Assembly: GCA_027924585.1 (NCBI GenBank)
Contig: BSBM01000606.1
Span: forward strand, 13,335,501 to 13,399,500
DNA length: 64,000 nucleotides
Reading direction: 5' to 3'
DNA from: Larix kaempferi
Taxonomy: Eukaryota > Streptophyta > Pinopsida > Pinales > Pinaceae
The translations under genes were made by a program, and so were the position numbers. This document shows positions 1 to 11,198 of the stretch, piece after piece. Numbering within the stretch: position 1 is the first letter of the stretch; every line of letters begins with the position of its first letter. Below the pieces are notes generated by a model. The model did not search any database and was not told the origin of the DNA. It saw nothing but the letters and a program-made list of their open reading frames with translations.

Positions 1-179
1 TTAATTCCATTAGGTTGTGGAGTCATATCTGTCCTCTATTTTGAAAATCAAGTAACAAAGAACATGAGAGAGAAGAGAAAAATGTTAGCTTTAGCATAAT
101 GTTTTGCAGAAAGAAAAGAGGAAAAACATATATTACATATATGATACAAAATACCATTAACAGAGCAGGATAGAGATTA

Positions 180-1440
180 ATATTGAGAAAATCGCTTCAG
201 AAATATCCCTTTTACAAGATTTCTGAATATTTCTTCATTGAGTTGCGCTAGTTTGTAATTGTTGTTGTCATGGAATGCAACAACCTTGAATGGGCCCAGG
301 CATAAGTTATCAAATTTCCCATGTTTAGCTCTTTATTCCCTTCTATCATCCCATTTCAGAACAAGGTCTCCATGTTGAAAATATCGAGTGATGGCTCTTC
401 GATCAAATGTCACCTTAATCTTGTCTTGGTGTATCTTGGTAGCTTCGTCCAGTTGTTCCCTAACCTAATGAATTTCAATCAGTTGATGAATCCTTCTCTC
501 TGTATCATTTGGTTCTTCCTGCTCTAGCTGTAATAGTTTCATTACTGGCAAACCCAACTGAATAGGAAAGACTTCTTCTTTTCCATAGACAAGTTGGAAT
601 GGTGAAGTGCCTATAGCACGTTTGACACTAATTGTATCTTCCCATAGTGCAAACTTCAGCTGGAAGTCCCAATACCTTTTATTTGTATTCAACATCTTCT
701 TAATGATAGTCACTAATATTTTATTAGAGGATTATGCCAAATCGTTTCCCTAAGGGTAATAGGTCGTTGAATGAGTTAATTCAATGTTTTAGTTTAGACA
801 TAAACTCATCATTTTGGAGGATTTAAAATCCTTATCGTATTCCATAATAATCTTCCTTGGGAAACCTAATCTTGCTAAAATATTCTCTTCCAGGAAATTT
901 ATTATGACCGTATCATTGGCGTTTCTTGCCGGAATTTCCTCCACCCATTTTTTGAAATAGTTAGTAGCCATAAGGATCCATCTACTGGAATGAGTGTTTA
1001 TCTCTTCTATAAAATCAATGCCCCACTGTTGGAATGGTGCTTCCACTTTAATTTGTTTAAGGGGAAATGGTTTAAGTTTTTGCTTCCCTACAAATAACTG
1101 ACATTCCCTACATGATCTAACAATCTTATTAGCATCAATGAACAATGTAGGCCAAAAATATACAACTAGCAGGACCTTGTAGGAAATGGATCTCCATGCA
1201 TGGTGTCCTCCGCACATGCCTTTGTGAAAATCTACTATCATGCCTTCGTTTCCTTCTTCAACAATGAAATTTAATAGAATTCCAAGAGGATGTTTACAAA
1301 AGAGATATCCATCTAGGATACAATACTTGACAGCTTTGATTTGAAGAGATATCATTTTGGATTTATCTAGATTAGGAGGACAAGTCAGATGCTGCAAGTA
1401 ATAAACAATGTTTGTGTACCATTCTTAATAACCAAATTTT
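180..1440 (-). pseudogene. Ty3/gypsy integrase remnant
   Basis: Integrase would insert the element cDNA into chromosomes. The zinc-binding part has GGHHAW near 1200 and CRECQ near 1105. The core shows the first Asp in WGIDFIEE (about 1015) and a second acidic site in MEYDKDF (about 835). Near 745 the region around the third catalytic residue carries a stop where Glu is expected, just before SSNK. The C-terminal part FQLVYGKEEVFP (about 590) and the ending GIFLKRFSQY (about 190) are typical of Tat-like polyproteins. Several stops and frame changes separate the pieces, so it cannot be active. It is the last coding part of the element. Confidence 0.85.
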
Positions 1441-1496
1441 TCAGATACATTATCATGAAGATTTTGTTGACTACCTTCTTCCTACTGACTAGGAAC

Positions 1497-2724
1497 TCAA
1501 TCAATCAGATTGATCTCGAGAGCTGGATAATTTGACTCGGCTAAGTGTTTAGCTAGTACTTGTCCTTTCACCAGTTCAGTAGGATTGATTTCCATGTCAT
1601 ATTCTTGGACTTTGGAGATCAATTTTCCTCTTCTTCCTTCGATGTCTAGCTGACACAGGATATCCTTGATGGTGCTCCATAGGACATAAGCGATGATTTT
1701 GGAGGGAAGGACATAATTCCTGAATGTCTTAAGGGATTTGACTAATGCATAAGCCTTTTTTTCCATCATTTTGTATTTCAGCTCAGCATCTCTCAATGCT
1801 CGGCTGAAGAAGGTGATGGGTTGCTCATGTCCTTTGTTATTTTTTTGTAAGAGGACTGTTGCAATGGTGACCTCAAAGGGAAATGAGAATATAAGAAACT
1901 CCTTTTGGTAATTAGGACTAATCAAAACAGGTTGTTCTCCTAAGGAATCCTTTATCTGTTTAAAGGAATCTCTCATAGCTGTGGTCCATTTGATCTCAGC
2001 ATTTTTTCTTAAGATATCAATAATTTCTTTCAATATTTCAGCAATGTTGGGGATCAACCTTCGTAGAAAATTTATTTTTCCAATAAAGGACTGTACCTCC
2101 TTTTTATTTCTTGGGAGATCAATTAGTTTGATAGTGGCTACTCGATCAGGATCTATCTTCACTTCGTCTTTTGAGACAATGTGTCGCAACAACTTTCCCT
2201 CTGTTATTGCAGTAAAGGATTTCCGGGATGGAGAGACAAACCATTTTTTCTGCATTTCCTGAACATCTGCTTCAGATGTTGGAGATGGTCTTCATCGGAA
2301 TTTGAAAATACTGTCATATCATCTAGATAAATGACAATAAATTTGTCATTTTCACCTACGAATGCTATATCCATGGCCCTTTGAAATGTTGAATCAACCT
2401 TAATAAGACCAAAGGGAATTTTATCATACATGAAGGTTCTCTATGGTGTGGTGAAAGTTGTCTTTTCCCTATCATATAGGTCGATGGCGATCTGGTTATA
2501 CCCTGAAAATACATCCATCATAGACACTCTAGTTGACCCAACCACTTTCTGGAGAATGTGATCCATTTTTGGCAAAGGGTAATTGTCCTTTAAAGAACAT
2601 TTATTTAGATTTCTGAAATCAACACATAGACAGATTTCTTCATTCTTCTTCCTCACTAGTACCAAGTTATCCACCCACTCTAAATATATGAGAGGGATGA
2701 TTATTTTTGCATCGATTAACTTCC
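1497..2724 (-). pseudogene. Ty3/gypsy reverse transcriptase (most) and RNase H remnant
   Basis: RT fingers and palm read VDFRNLNKCSLKDNYPLPKM (about 2640-2580), FSGYNQIAIDLYDREKT, then MYDKIPFGL and the catalytic YLDD (about 2330). The thumb reads FIGKINFLRRLIPN. The RNase H-like part has ITFFSRALRDAELKY and MEKKAYALVKSLKTFRNYVL. The segment ends with LAKHLAESNYPALEINLID, the usual junction before integrase. Two frame changes, near 2435 and 2230, divide it. The first RT residues lie on the far side of the 2725-8365 insertion. The YLDD core is intact, but the gene is broken. Confidence 0.88.
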
Positions 2725-3628
2725 TGTTTATTCCTCGAAAATCGTAGCATCAATCAGCAAGGGATTCTCCCCGATAAGTAAGCCCAATTAGATTGCTCAC
2801 CGTTTGGTGTGGGGAGTCTGTTTGGTTAACGGTTCTGGCTACCGTGTAAGATTTAAATATTTTTGTTCTTTGTACCGGTTGCATCCTGGTCCACCGTTTA
2901 TGTATTTTATTTTAAAGATGATATGCAAGTGCTCTAAGGTAAATGCAGGTAATTAAGTAGAAATAATCTAAAACTGTATAAGCCAATCTAATCTATCCTT
3001 GCAAGGAGAAAACTATAAATATGAGTAATAAACTGAAAGAAACATCTAAAGATTGCACAGATAGCTATTTAATCATAAAGATCCATTTCTAGTAGAAGAT
3101 AAAATATATCAAAGATAGCTTTGATTTAATTAACACATTCCATTACTCATTTGAGATAAACATATTTGCACAGAAAATTATGAGAACATTCATCACAGAG
3201 AAGCAATTCATGACAACAAGGAAAGATCTCACAGTAATGTATAGATGACATAGGAATAATCCAGCAAACATTTAACATATCCTTCAGGAAAAAACGCAGT
3301 CTCCCAGGATTTCTTTAGGAAAAAATTGAATTTCTTATACATGCAGCAAATCAGTTCATGTACAAGACAATAAATGTCTTCTCACCTTCCAAAAGTCCTT
3401 GTACTATTCTCTAATCTTCTATATATAGCTTTGCAAAATGTTCCAAGAGCTACCACATGTCTCTTTTCCCTAAATCTTTTAATTTTCTTTTAAATTCCTT
3501 TTACAAAATTGGAATGATTTGTGGAAGCCTTTTACACAAAAGACAAAAAAGAAACAGCTGTCCATTCACGACTTAACAATAGAAAAATTAAACTCTCAAC
3601 ATATCACTAGACAATCGTGACTGCCAAG
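2725..3628. other. Non-coding left part of the 5.6-kb insertion
   Basis: AT-rich sequence downstream of the long ORF (minus orientation). There is a TATA-like CTATATATAGC on the plus strand near 3419. I see no ORF with family resemblance and no repeat of the right end. Confidence 0.4.
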
Positions 3629-6600
3629 TCATCTTTCAGATGGTGCTTCTGCTTCTACTGGTTCTTTTGTCCTAGATGGCGCTCCTGCCTCTACTAATGC
3701 CTTTGCTGCTTCCTGTTCTGCTGCCTTCTTATTAGCTTCTACTATGTGCCTGAACCAAATTCCTGTGTCTCTTATAACAGTATTAGTAGGGGCAAGGAGC
3801 AGGATTTTTTGGGAAATCGCATGCTTGTCTAGCTCTACTTCAATGTCCTGCACTTTTGCCACTGTAGTATGGAGAGTCTCATGGAACAGGTGAGCATGTA
3901 TGGAAGGTTGTACGATGCACTGATGAAGATCATCTATTTTTAACACATCTATCCTTCGTACATATTCCATCTGGATGCTCAGTTCACCTTTCAAATCAGA
4001 TAGGCATTGTTCGTTGCTTGAAAATTCTTCAAGAGTATGGGGAATCACTACTTTGCACCTTCCATGAAATTCCTGAATCTTCGGATAAAGGCTACTGCAT
4101 TTTCCAATAGTTACTTGGATCACAAAGATCAATTTCACACCGCAGTTCTTACAGAACTCCATGAATCCTATATCTTCTCTAAATTCGGCCACAGATTTGA
4201 GAGGGAGGTGTGTGGGAAATCTCGCCTTCCCTTCTCCCCATTTCATCTGCTTTATCATATCTTCTTTTACCCGTGTATATTTCTTCTTGAGCCTAATTGC
4301 TTTAGAGTTAATTTCTTTCATTTTTTCCACCATTGCCTTTAGCTTGCAAATCTCTTCAGTAAGTAGTTCATGTGACTCGTGCATTTTCTTTAGTATGTCA
4401 CAGGATTGTTCATAAAAGGGGGTCATATCCATTGCTTTATTGTTTGCTAGTTCTAGTTGCTCAGCCATCAACTCCTTCTCCTCCTCTAATTGAATGATCC
4501 TGGCTTCAAAATCATTCTTCTCTCCCTCTACTATCATCATTTGGACCGCCAAGTGTTCCTTCTCTTCTTCCAAGTGTTGATACTTATCTAACAATTCTTT
4601 CTGATCTGACAGAACATGATTATATTTCTTCACCACTAATTCCCTATAGGCCTTCTCATTAACCACCGTGAGCTACAACATGCGAACCCTTTTCTTGGTT
4701 GTCTCCAACTCATTTACTATCTTGACTACATTGTGCTCGCTTGCTTTGGCGATAGTTACAGTAGCAGATGCCATGGCCACAGGAGCATTCTGTGTGCCCT
4801 GCATAATAGTGGTTTCTCTTAAGGGTAATTATGTGGGGGTGGAAAGTATTCTTCAACCTGGCCTTTGTCCTTCGCACAATGGAATTCCTTTTCTTATCGA
4901 ATGCAAATTTATTCCACTGGGTCACAGTATGATCCTTTGATGGCGTGAAAGGGATCAGTGGGAGATCTTCTATAGGGATGTCCTGTTCCGTAGGCAGGGT
5001 CTAAACCATTTGGGACAAGTCGATATCCATGTCTTGCGTGTTAGAGACCCTAGCTTGTGTATCCTCATTGGCTTTCTTTTCTTCCTCGGCCTTATGCTAT
5101 CTTTCTTCTTCTTTGGCCCTCAGTTGCTTCTCAACTGCTTCGTTCTCTTCTTCCTCTTTGGTAGCTTCCTCTTTTCTTATCCTCTCTAGATCTTCATCCT
5201 GAAGCCTCTAGGATTCCTTCTCCTGAAGCCTAAGAGATTCTTCTTCTCGAAGCTTATCTTCCTGCTCCTTTTGCATCCTTTTTGTTGCCTGCTTCTTTAG
5301 TCTTTTCTCTTCCTTTGTTAGAGCTTTGGTTGCTTCTTTCTGTCTTCACAATTCCGCTTCTTTAACAGCTTGGGATGCAGTACAACTGGTGCCAGCTCCA
5401 CTCTTGAGGCAGAGGTGTCTTTGGAGTTCAGTCATATTTATGATTGCTCTGAAAAATTCTTCACCCTCATCAAAATAGTGGGCGTACTCAAAGTGTGCAT
5501 TGAAAATCCTATAGTGATCTATGGCTTTATTGAGCATGTCATTCTTTGCGAAGATTCTTTCTCCAAAGTGAAATTCTCTAAGATCTTGAACAAACTCTTC
5601 AGCCACACTGACTTTAGAAAACTTATATGCTCCGACACAAAAGGGCAATGTCGGGAAGGAGGATTTCTTTTCTTTCTTCAAGACGTGACCAACTCCATCT
5701 ATAAAAACATGTCTGACTGCCTCTTTATGGACAAAAAACTTAGTAGCATACTTAGGTAGGAGGTATGGCAGTTTGGAGCCTCCATACATTCTTATGTAGG
5801 TGCCTTCTTCCGATAGATAGAAATCACCATAATTTTCCAAGACGGCCATGGCATTCTCAGATACGCAACTGGGTTCCTCATTGAACATTAGCTCATATAG
5901 TGGCATGATCAGTTCTTCACATATGATTTTGTAATGCCTTTTCTAATTTTGGTCCCATAAGATCTTGTAACCAATATAGACTAGGGTGTCGGACTTGTTC
6001 CATATGCATCCTAACCTTGGGAATGGATTCCTATCCAGGATACAACCCATGAGGTATGATGACATGTAGAACTCTGATTTTCCTCGGGATAATCCTTCTT
6101 TAGCAACGAATATGGCTTTAGATATATTGTCTGAAAGGATGTCTTCCCAATTGAATACCATGCCTTTGAACACAACATGGTGGATTAGGGATACCCAATG
6201 CAGCTGATAAGTGGTTCCATCATCTCTACCAAAGATTCTGCTTAGCATAAGGGCAATAACTCTGAAGGGAGGCCTGAGTGTCTGCACTTCATAATCATCA
6301 CTTTCTTTTGCTCTCAACTGCCTGCCTGGAATTAACAATTTTCTGGCTATTTCTACGAAATCCGCATTGAGACTATCTAGTCATGCATCATTTAGCAGTT
6401 GCTAAGTGCGGGGAAATTTGTAAGTTGCCACAATATGATATGGGTGGAACGAGGTGAATTTCTCTCCCTTACTATCAGATAAAACACTTGATTCAGTGTC
6501 TGCATGGGCTAGAATCCACCCGATGACTTCTGTGCAGGGGAAGAGCTCAGGGCGTGTTGCTACTTTGGTAATGCCAAAACTCCTAATATTCTGGTATAGG

Positions 6601-6788
6601 TACATCTCCTCCAGGACTGACTTGGGAATTTCCCAGTCCCTGATCATGTGATGTAAATCTCCCCACTTAAATTCGGGCATAGTGCCCATAAATGGTTTGG
6701 TGTCTTCATATACAGTTTCAATTCTTTCTTCGAGGCCACCTTGCTCTAGCTTATCCATCTTTGCTTTCTTCTTGCTACCTTGTGGCAT
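3629..6788 (-). pseudogene. Decayed ORF of about 1,050 codons, unknown function, coiled-coil C-terminal half
   Basis: From the Met at 6788 one minus frame runs to about 4700 with only scattered stops (near 6400, 5940, 5345, 5210, 5100 and 5000). It then shifts frame and continues to the stop at 3629. It starts MPQGSKKKAKMDKLEQGG, a basic N-terminus. The globular part (about residues 40-470) includes FRVIALMLSRIFGRDDGT and YMSSYLMGCILDRNPFPRLG. Then comes a charged Glu/Lys/Arg-rich stretch (about 480-590) and a heptad-like coiled coil (about 710-850, LEEEKEHL and QLEEEKELMAEQLEL). I find no gag, protease, RT, RNase H, integrase or transposase motif. The layout recalls plant mobile-element accessory ORFs such as the 'putative plant transposon protein' families, but that is only an impression. 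Its position inside the insertion says it travelled with it. Confidence 0.6.
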
Positions 6789-7467
6789 TGTGCATTACAC
6801 CCGCCGAAAAACATATGCGAGTAGATAAACAATAAAACCATAATGCAGACTACGCTTTGAACAAGTTCATTACTATATCAGACCTAGCCTAAATGCGAAA
6901 GTATTAGCAAGCAGCTTCACAATGTGGCATTATGCTTCAAACAGAGCACAAGCAATGAAGCAAACGAAACCATAATAAGCAGCTAACTTGTCAAAAACTA
7001 GCTTTCAATATCTCTATTAAAATAAACTTATGACGCTAGGCTTGACGAAGTGAACGATGTTTCGGAGAGCTCCTAAAAGGACATAAGTGAGAGCAACCAG
7101 GAGGTTGCGGCTGGGTGTAGTCTTCCACATGGGCTCGAATCACTAGAACTGAGGCTACGCAAACTGGTAGGGGCCTGGATTTAGCTATGCTTTAAGAAAA
7201 CTAGACGGGCATCAAAACTCTAACGTGGGCGAGGGTGGCCGAGGCGACGAGCTACTAAAAGAAAATAACGAAAAGAAACAACGATCTTAGGCTGCTGAAA
7301 ACAAGCATAAGGTCCTGTGAAGATACCTACCCGGAAGCAAGCGATTGGCTTGGGTAGAGCTGACGATTTGCAGACCTGGATGCTCCGGAATGGCTGACTA
7401 GCTTCAAATGACGTTCTCTCCAAAGCTCTAACAATAACAACAGGATAATTGGCCTAAAACTCCACTT

Positions 7468-7478
7468 GTTATATAAAG
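7468..7478. promoter_or_regulatory. Possible TATA box upstream of the 6788 ORF
   Basis: GTTATATAAAG at this site reads CTTTATATAAC on the minus strand, about 680 bp before the ORF Met at 6788. The degenerate repeats at 7625-8185 would then sit upstream of it, as enhancers do in an LTR U3. The motif also works on the plus strand, so direction is inferred from the ORF. Confidence 0.35.
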
Positions 7479-7624
7479 AAAAAGGGTACATACGAGCATT
7501 TAAAACAGGTTGATGGGTATTAAACGTCGTTACAACGATGTGACCGGGGCTTCTTTCGGCAGTACTTTAGCATTAAATGCAAGCCATCAACCAGAAGCTC
7601 TCGGTGAGTCGAAGCAGTACTTCA

Positions 7625-8185
7625 AAATAGTTGGCTGAGTTTGTCCACAATGGTCGGAAACATTTGGAAAGTTTAGCACTGATTCTAACCGAGCGTAGTT
7701 TATCACATTTCAATAATTCTTGGCGACCTTCGCCGCGCGCCTTGGTATCGCTTTTTTTCAGCAAGTCTCATAGTTTTGCAACAACAATTTCGGCAGGACT
7801 CAGTGAGTTTTGCTGAAACGAACTCTGATCATTTGATTTTGACGAAGTGTTATTTTGCAAAGTGTTAGCAAGTTACATCGGTGGAACCTGGCGAGTTTGT
7901 CCGCAACAAAACTTGAAAAATACAAGGCAGACAAAACCGCGTTTCCGATGAACTGGGTGAGTTGATCCGCCATTTTAGCGAGACTAGGTGATTTTGTCCG
8001 AAACAAAGACTTAAATAAAACTTAACCAAAAGTTCGACTATTGTGCCTGGACTGGGTGAGTTCGTCCAAAACGGGAAAGGCTCAAAAACTTAACAAAAGG
8101 GTTCGCGCGTTTCGCCTCAACCAAGTGAGTTGATCGGTCGTTTCGGATGAATTGGGTGAGTTGGTCCACCATTTCGCCAAAAAGA
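7625..8185. repeat. Degenerate interspersed repeats around GGGTGAGTTNGTCC
   Basis: About seven related copies occur: TGGCTGAGTTTGTCC (about 7632), TGGCGAGTTTGTCC (about 7888), TGGGTGAGTTGATCC (about 7953), AGGTGATTTTGTCC (about 7987), TGGGTGAGTTCGTCC (about 8053), AAGTGAGTTGATCG (about 8124) and TGGGTGAGTTGGTCC (about 8154). Most are followed by A-rich and TTTCG words. Spacing is irregular (roughly 30-90 bp among the later ones), so this is not a clean tandem array. Position at the probable 5' end suggests U3 enhancer-type repeats; that is inference. Confidence 0.55.
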
Positions 8186-8365
8186 TTGAGTTTTACTTGG
8201 AAGAAAAGAGACAAAAAACAAACTCAAAAAACTTGCTTTTCTAGAAAAAACTAAGTGCAAAAATACTTTCTGAGAAGTGTCTAGTTCCTAAGCCAACTTT
8301 TCTAAAAAGAAGAAGGAGGGGCCCCAAAATCACAAAAATTTGGGGGGGATGTTGCAGCAACAACA

Positions 8366-8830
8366 CTTCCTTAATTCTTTTTCAATTACAGGGAGTAAGG
8401 TAGGGTTTACTTGCCTTAACTTTTGCTTTATTGGCTTAGCATCAAGCTTTAGCGGGATCCTGTGGTGTATGATAGTTGTATCATAAGTTTTCAGATCTTC
8501 ATACTTCCAGGAAAAAACATCTATCTATTCTTTAAAAAGGTCCTTATACTTTTGCTTTTGTTCTGTTGTAAGAGACTGTGAAAATTTTATGAACTTTGGT
8601 TCTTTAAAGGTACCAACATTCACTTCTTGTACAACTTTGGTAGTTGGTTGCATTGATGGTTTTACTGGGATCTCGTTCTTGTCAAACAATTGTTCTAGAG
8701 GCACTAATCCTTTAGGAATATAGTTATTCTTCAATTGAAGGATCTTGTGGCCAGCAATATGTTGTGTCAACATTGGGGTTTTCCCATCTTCTATCCGCAA
8801 GATATTTCCCCTTCTTCTTATTCATTGTTT
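8366..8830 (-). pseudogene. Protease/RT linker and first RT residues of the left Tat-like element
   Basis: Minus strand reads TPMLTQHIAGHKILQLKNN and YIPKGLVPLEQLFDKNEIPV, then a conserved pre-RT segment ending in YKDLFKE, then DVFSWKYEDLKTYD and a Pro/Lys/Arg-rich run into the RT N-terminus. This is the linker before RT in Tat-like polyproteins. One stop (TAG near 8522) interrupts it. The RT frame stops at 8366 where the 5.6-kb insertion begins and resumes in frame at 2719. Confidence 0.8.
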
Positions 8831-9017
8831 TCTATATTGGTGCTTGAAAACTCATCTATAAGCCACAGAAAGCGTTTGATCCGTTGATCGTCGTCAAAGA
8901 CTTTACAATTTTTATATTGTCAGGTATAGAAGGGCGATATCGTATTTCTACTTTTTATTTTAGCTTTGTCTTCTTGGGAGGTATGAAATAACTAGCCGTC
9001 AATGCCAATGAATCATC

Positions 9018-9375
9018 CTATTGGTTGCACTCCCTAGGGACAAAAGCTATATTGAAAGCATCAAAGAAATTCTCAATAAGATCCCATGGAAGATTCTGAT
9101 ATGCTATGAGCCTTGGATGTTTAATTTGATAAACACTTTTGATCTGGTTCACCACCAACTCAGTGTCTCCAAAGACTTCCAACTTAGTGACTTTCAAATC
9201 CTTAGCAACTCGGAGGCCTAGGATGAGGGCCTCATATTCAGCGACATTGTTAGTAGTATCAAAATCTAGCTTATAGGACAAACCAATTTCTTCTCTTACC
9301 GGTGATGATATTACTGCACCAGCTCCAGGGTCTTCTTTTGTCGAGGCTCCATGATAATAGCTTTAAGTGTAGGGT
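9018..9375 (-). pseudogene. Second (archaeal-type) RNase H of the left Tat-like element, upstream of RT
   Basis: Residues YYHGASTKEDPGAGAV (about 9350-9300) replace the usual YxDGAS, so the first catalytic Asp reads His. The block TTNNVAEYEALILGL (about 9255) keeps the catalytic Glu, and VFGDTELVVNQIK (about 9165) keeps the second Asp. The tail FVPRECNQ followed by DDSLALTASYF matches the usual domain end. A second RNase H is known to define plant Tat elements. Here it precedes the RT linker in the same strand order, with one frame change between 9018 and 8800, so it belongs to the same polyprotein. It is degraded by a stop near 9360 and a frameshift. Confidence 0.82.
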
Positions 9376-10132
9376 CAGATCTACTTCAAACAAGCTATAT
9401 TACTATGAAATGGTGAGTTCCAATGTCAGATATGAAACAATTAACTAAAATTTACTAAGATATTTAATCAACTATCAGGCATTTCTCAAGATCTAAAACC
9501 ATCATGAATGCAAGCTAAATGGAAGGAAAATTGAATTGTTTCATTAATAGCAATGAAGAAATGATACTTACTTCTGTAACTTGAGATGCATCCATTCTCC
9601 TTTTCCATGAGCTATCCTTTTTCCACCCTTGCCTTCGATGAATCTGAGCTTTATACTCCTTCAAATCTCTCCAGCATTCATTTTCTCTTCCTTTTCCTCT
9701 TCCTACCATGCTCCAAATTCCTTTGTTTTATAGCATTGGGAAATGGGTTCTCAAGTTTCTCTTTTCAATATAGGATTATCATTTTTCTTTTTTTTATTAT
9801 TATTGATCAAAAACCCACTTTCTGAAGTCTTTTTAGGCTTTTGTCACAACTTATCATATTTAAGTACAGTTAATGCACTTTTCTGCATTTCTTCTCACTA
9901 TTTGACTGGTGGATCTTAGATTTGAGCCTTTAATGAATAGTTCAATCACTAAACCTTGTCTCCTTAGGCTATCTCTTTCTTCACTCATACTTTCTGATTG
10001 TGGATGTAGTGATTAGGTAAGAGAAGACTTGTTCTCTTGTGTACTTGTCTTCTATCTTCATGTTGCAGGTGCATAGTAAAATATGCTTACACCCTTCACT
10101 TTGTTAAGGGTGTTAATTTGATTTTTTTTAAA
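9376..10132. other. Unassigned stretch, probably the 3' LTR of element A
   Basis: No protein family is recognised. The stretch abuts the polypurine tract of element A at 10133-10142, so by position it should be A's 3' LTR in minus orientation, running left towards the RNase H remnant. No clear TG...CA ends or matching 5' copy was found. A short imperfect palindrome, ACACCCTT near 10089 and AAGGGTGT near 10107, lies near its right end. Confidence 0.35.
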
Positions 10133-10142
10133 CTCCCCCTAA
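10133..10142 (-). promoter_or_regulatory. Polypurine tract of element A
   Basis: Minus strand TTAGGGGGAG. It matches the tract of element B at 52653-52664 (TTAGGGGGCATC), and both are preceded by the shared word CCTCACACA. It would prime plus-strand DNA synthesis next to the 3' LTR. Confidence 0.6.
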
Positions 10143-10168
10143 TGTGTGAGGTCCGAAGCAGAGATAAG

Positions 10169-10913
10169 TGTGATAATATATAGGATAGATCTCACAGCTA
10201 GAGTGAATCTCACTAATCTCACTCAAGAATTGCAGAGAAGAAGAAGAAGAAGCAATGTATCAATTATCACTCATAAACTCAGAAATGGAGAAATCTGCAG
10301 TATAATCATACATCAGCTAAAAGTTGGCACTGTGAAAACTCAATACAATACAATACTGTCAAGTAAATTCGAATTAACCAAAGGTGATTCGAATTCTCCT
10401 CAATGTGTGACTTGGATAGCATTGGAGACATCACCTAATCAGTGGTAGAAGTAACAAATAGTCAAAAGTCAGTCAAATGAGTCTAATTGATCCATGTGAG
10501 CACAAATCAAGGGATGGAGACTACAAGGAGGGTGCATGAGGATGAGGAGGCTGTTAGTAGGTCAAGTGCAACTCCGATAGAGACAACTGGAAGCTACAAG
10601 TAGTTAAACTAAGCAATAAATAGTATAACTGATCAATCAATGTTGCGACTGACTCTTAGTGATCCAATTAGTGTAGTAGGGTGCATATGTCATCCAGGTG
10701 AGTAAAACAAGGCTCACTTGGTAGGTAGGAGGGCTCCTGGGGGATAAAAACAGGCTCTAGGGGTCTGAACATAGGATCCAGTTGCTAGGGGGGCTACCAT
10801 AATGATGACTGGATGCATGCAAATGCATGCCTTATGATTGGATGCATGTAAAGGCATGCATGATGACTAGATGCATGTAGTAAATAAAAAATGATGCTGA
10901 GAATATTCCAACA
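10169..10913 (-). repeat. 3' LTR of the 10.8-kb element
   Basis: 745-bp direct repeat of 20237-20973. It contains short GATGCATGYAA-type repeats near the right end (10800-10880) and a GAAGAAGAAGAAG run near 10235. The copies differ by many substitutions and small indels, so this is an old insertion. Confidence 0.9.
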
Positions 10914-10920
10914 CCCCCCT
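10914..10920 (-). promoter_or_regulatory. Polypurine tract of the 10.8-kb element
   Basis: Minus strand AGGGGGG immediately precedes the TGTTGG start of the 3' LTR. This is the expected plus-strand primer position. Confidence 0.7.
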
Positions 10921-11198
10921 ACAAGCTATACTATGAGGAAATAACTAAAAAAATATCAGTGGGGCCCTGGCGACTAAGACCAAAGGTCACCCCATACAAC
11001 AATCTAAATAAATAAAGTGAGGAAAGAGGGAAAAACTAGTGGTATGAAATTCCCCCCCAAAACATAGACTGAAGAATGCTAATGTAGCATGGCATCACTC
11101 ACCCAAGAAGGATGTAGGTGACCTTCTTTACCAAAGAAGGATCGATCGGCAAGAAATGGATCACTGTGTGAATGATCAATGTGAGAAGGATGAAACCT
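10921..11198. other. Non-coding 3' region of the 10.8-kb element
   Basis: No ORF with family resemblance. A C-run (CCCCCCC near 11051, a G-run on the minus strand) could be a second, internal polypurine tract. Confidence 0.35.

Larger units (their letters stand above)
2725..8365 (-). mobile_element. 5,641-bp insertion with TG...CA ends and CTTCC target duplication; no LTR pair found
   Basis: The sequence starts TGTTTATTCC and ends GCAACAACA. It is flanked by CTTCC at 2720-2724 and at 8366-8370. Removing the insert and one CTTCC restores the RT frame of the host element, so the boundaries are firm. TG...CA ends with a 5-bp duplication are the mark of LTR-element integration, yet by eye I find no direct repeat between the two ends. 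It holds one long minus-strand ORF (6788-3629), a possible TATA near 7470 and degenerate repeats at 7625-8185. It may be a giant solo LTR containing an ORF, or an element whose LTRs have diverged beyond recognition. Boundaries are seen; class is inferred. Confidence 0.75.
1..9400 (-). mobile_element. Ty3/gypsy Tat-like retrotransposon relic, interrupted; left end outside window
   Basis: Minus-strand coding order is second RNase H (about 9375-9018), protease/RT linker and start of RT (about 8830-8366), RT (2719-2200), RNase H (about 2000-1497) and integrase (1440-180). The right half is separated from the left by the 2725-8365 insertion, and the frame is continuous once that insertion and one copy of its target duplication are ignored. 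An archaeal-type second RNase H marks the plant Tat group. As I remember them, some plant Tat relatives carry it before RT, as here. No gag or protease is seen upstream of 9.4 kb because other elements adjoin there. The 3' LTR would lie left of the window. Frameshifts and stops make it a fossil. Confidence 0.85.

Noticed and set aside
2725-2760. Terminal inverted repeat of a DNA transposon (TGTT at both ends of the 5.6-kb insertion)
   Set aside because: Only four bases match in inverted orientation. TG...CA plus a 5-bp duplication fits LTR integration better.
4037-4415. Plus-strand ORFs of 101 and 84 codons
   Set aside because: Antisense shadows of the coiled-coil part of the 3629-6788 ORF.
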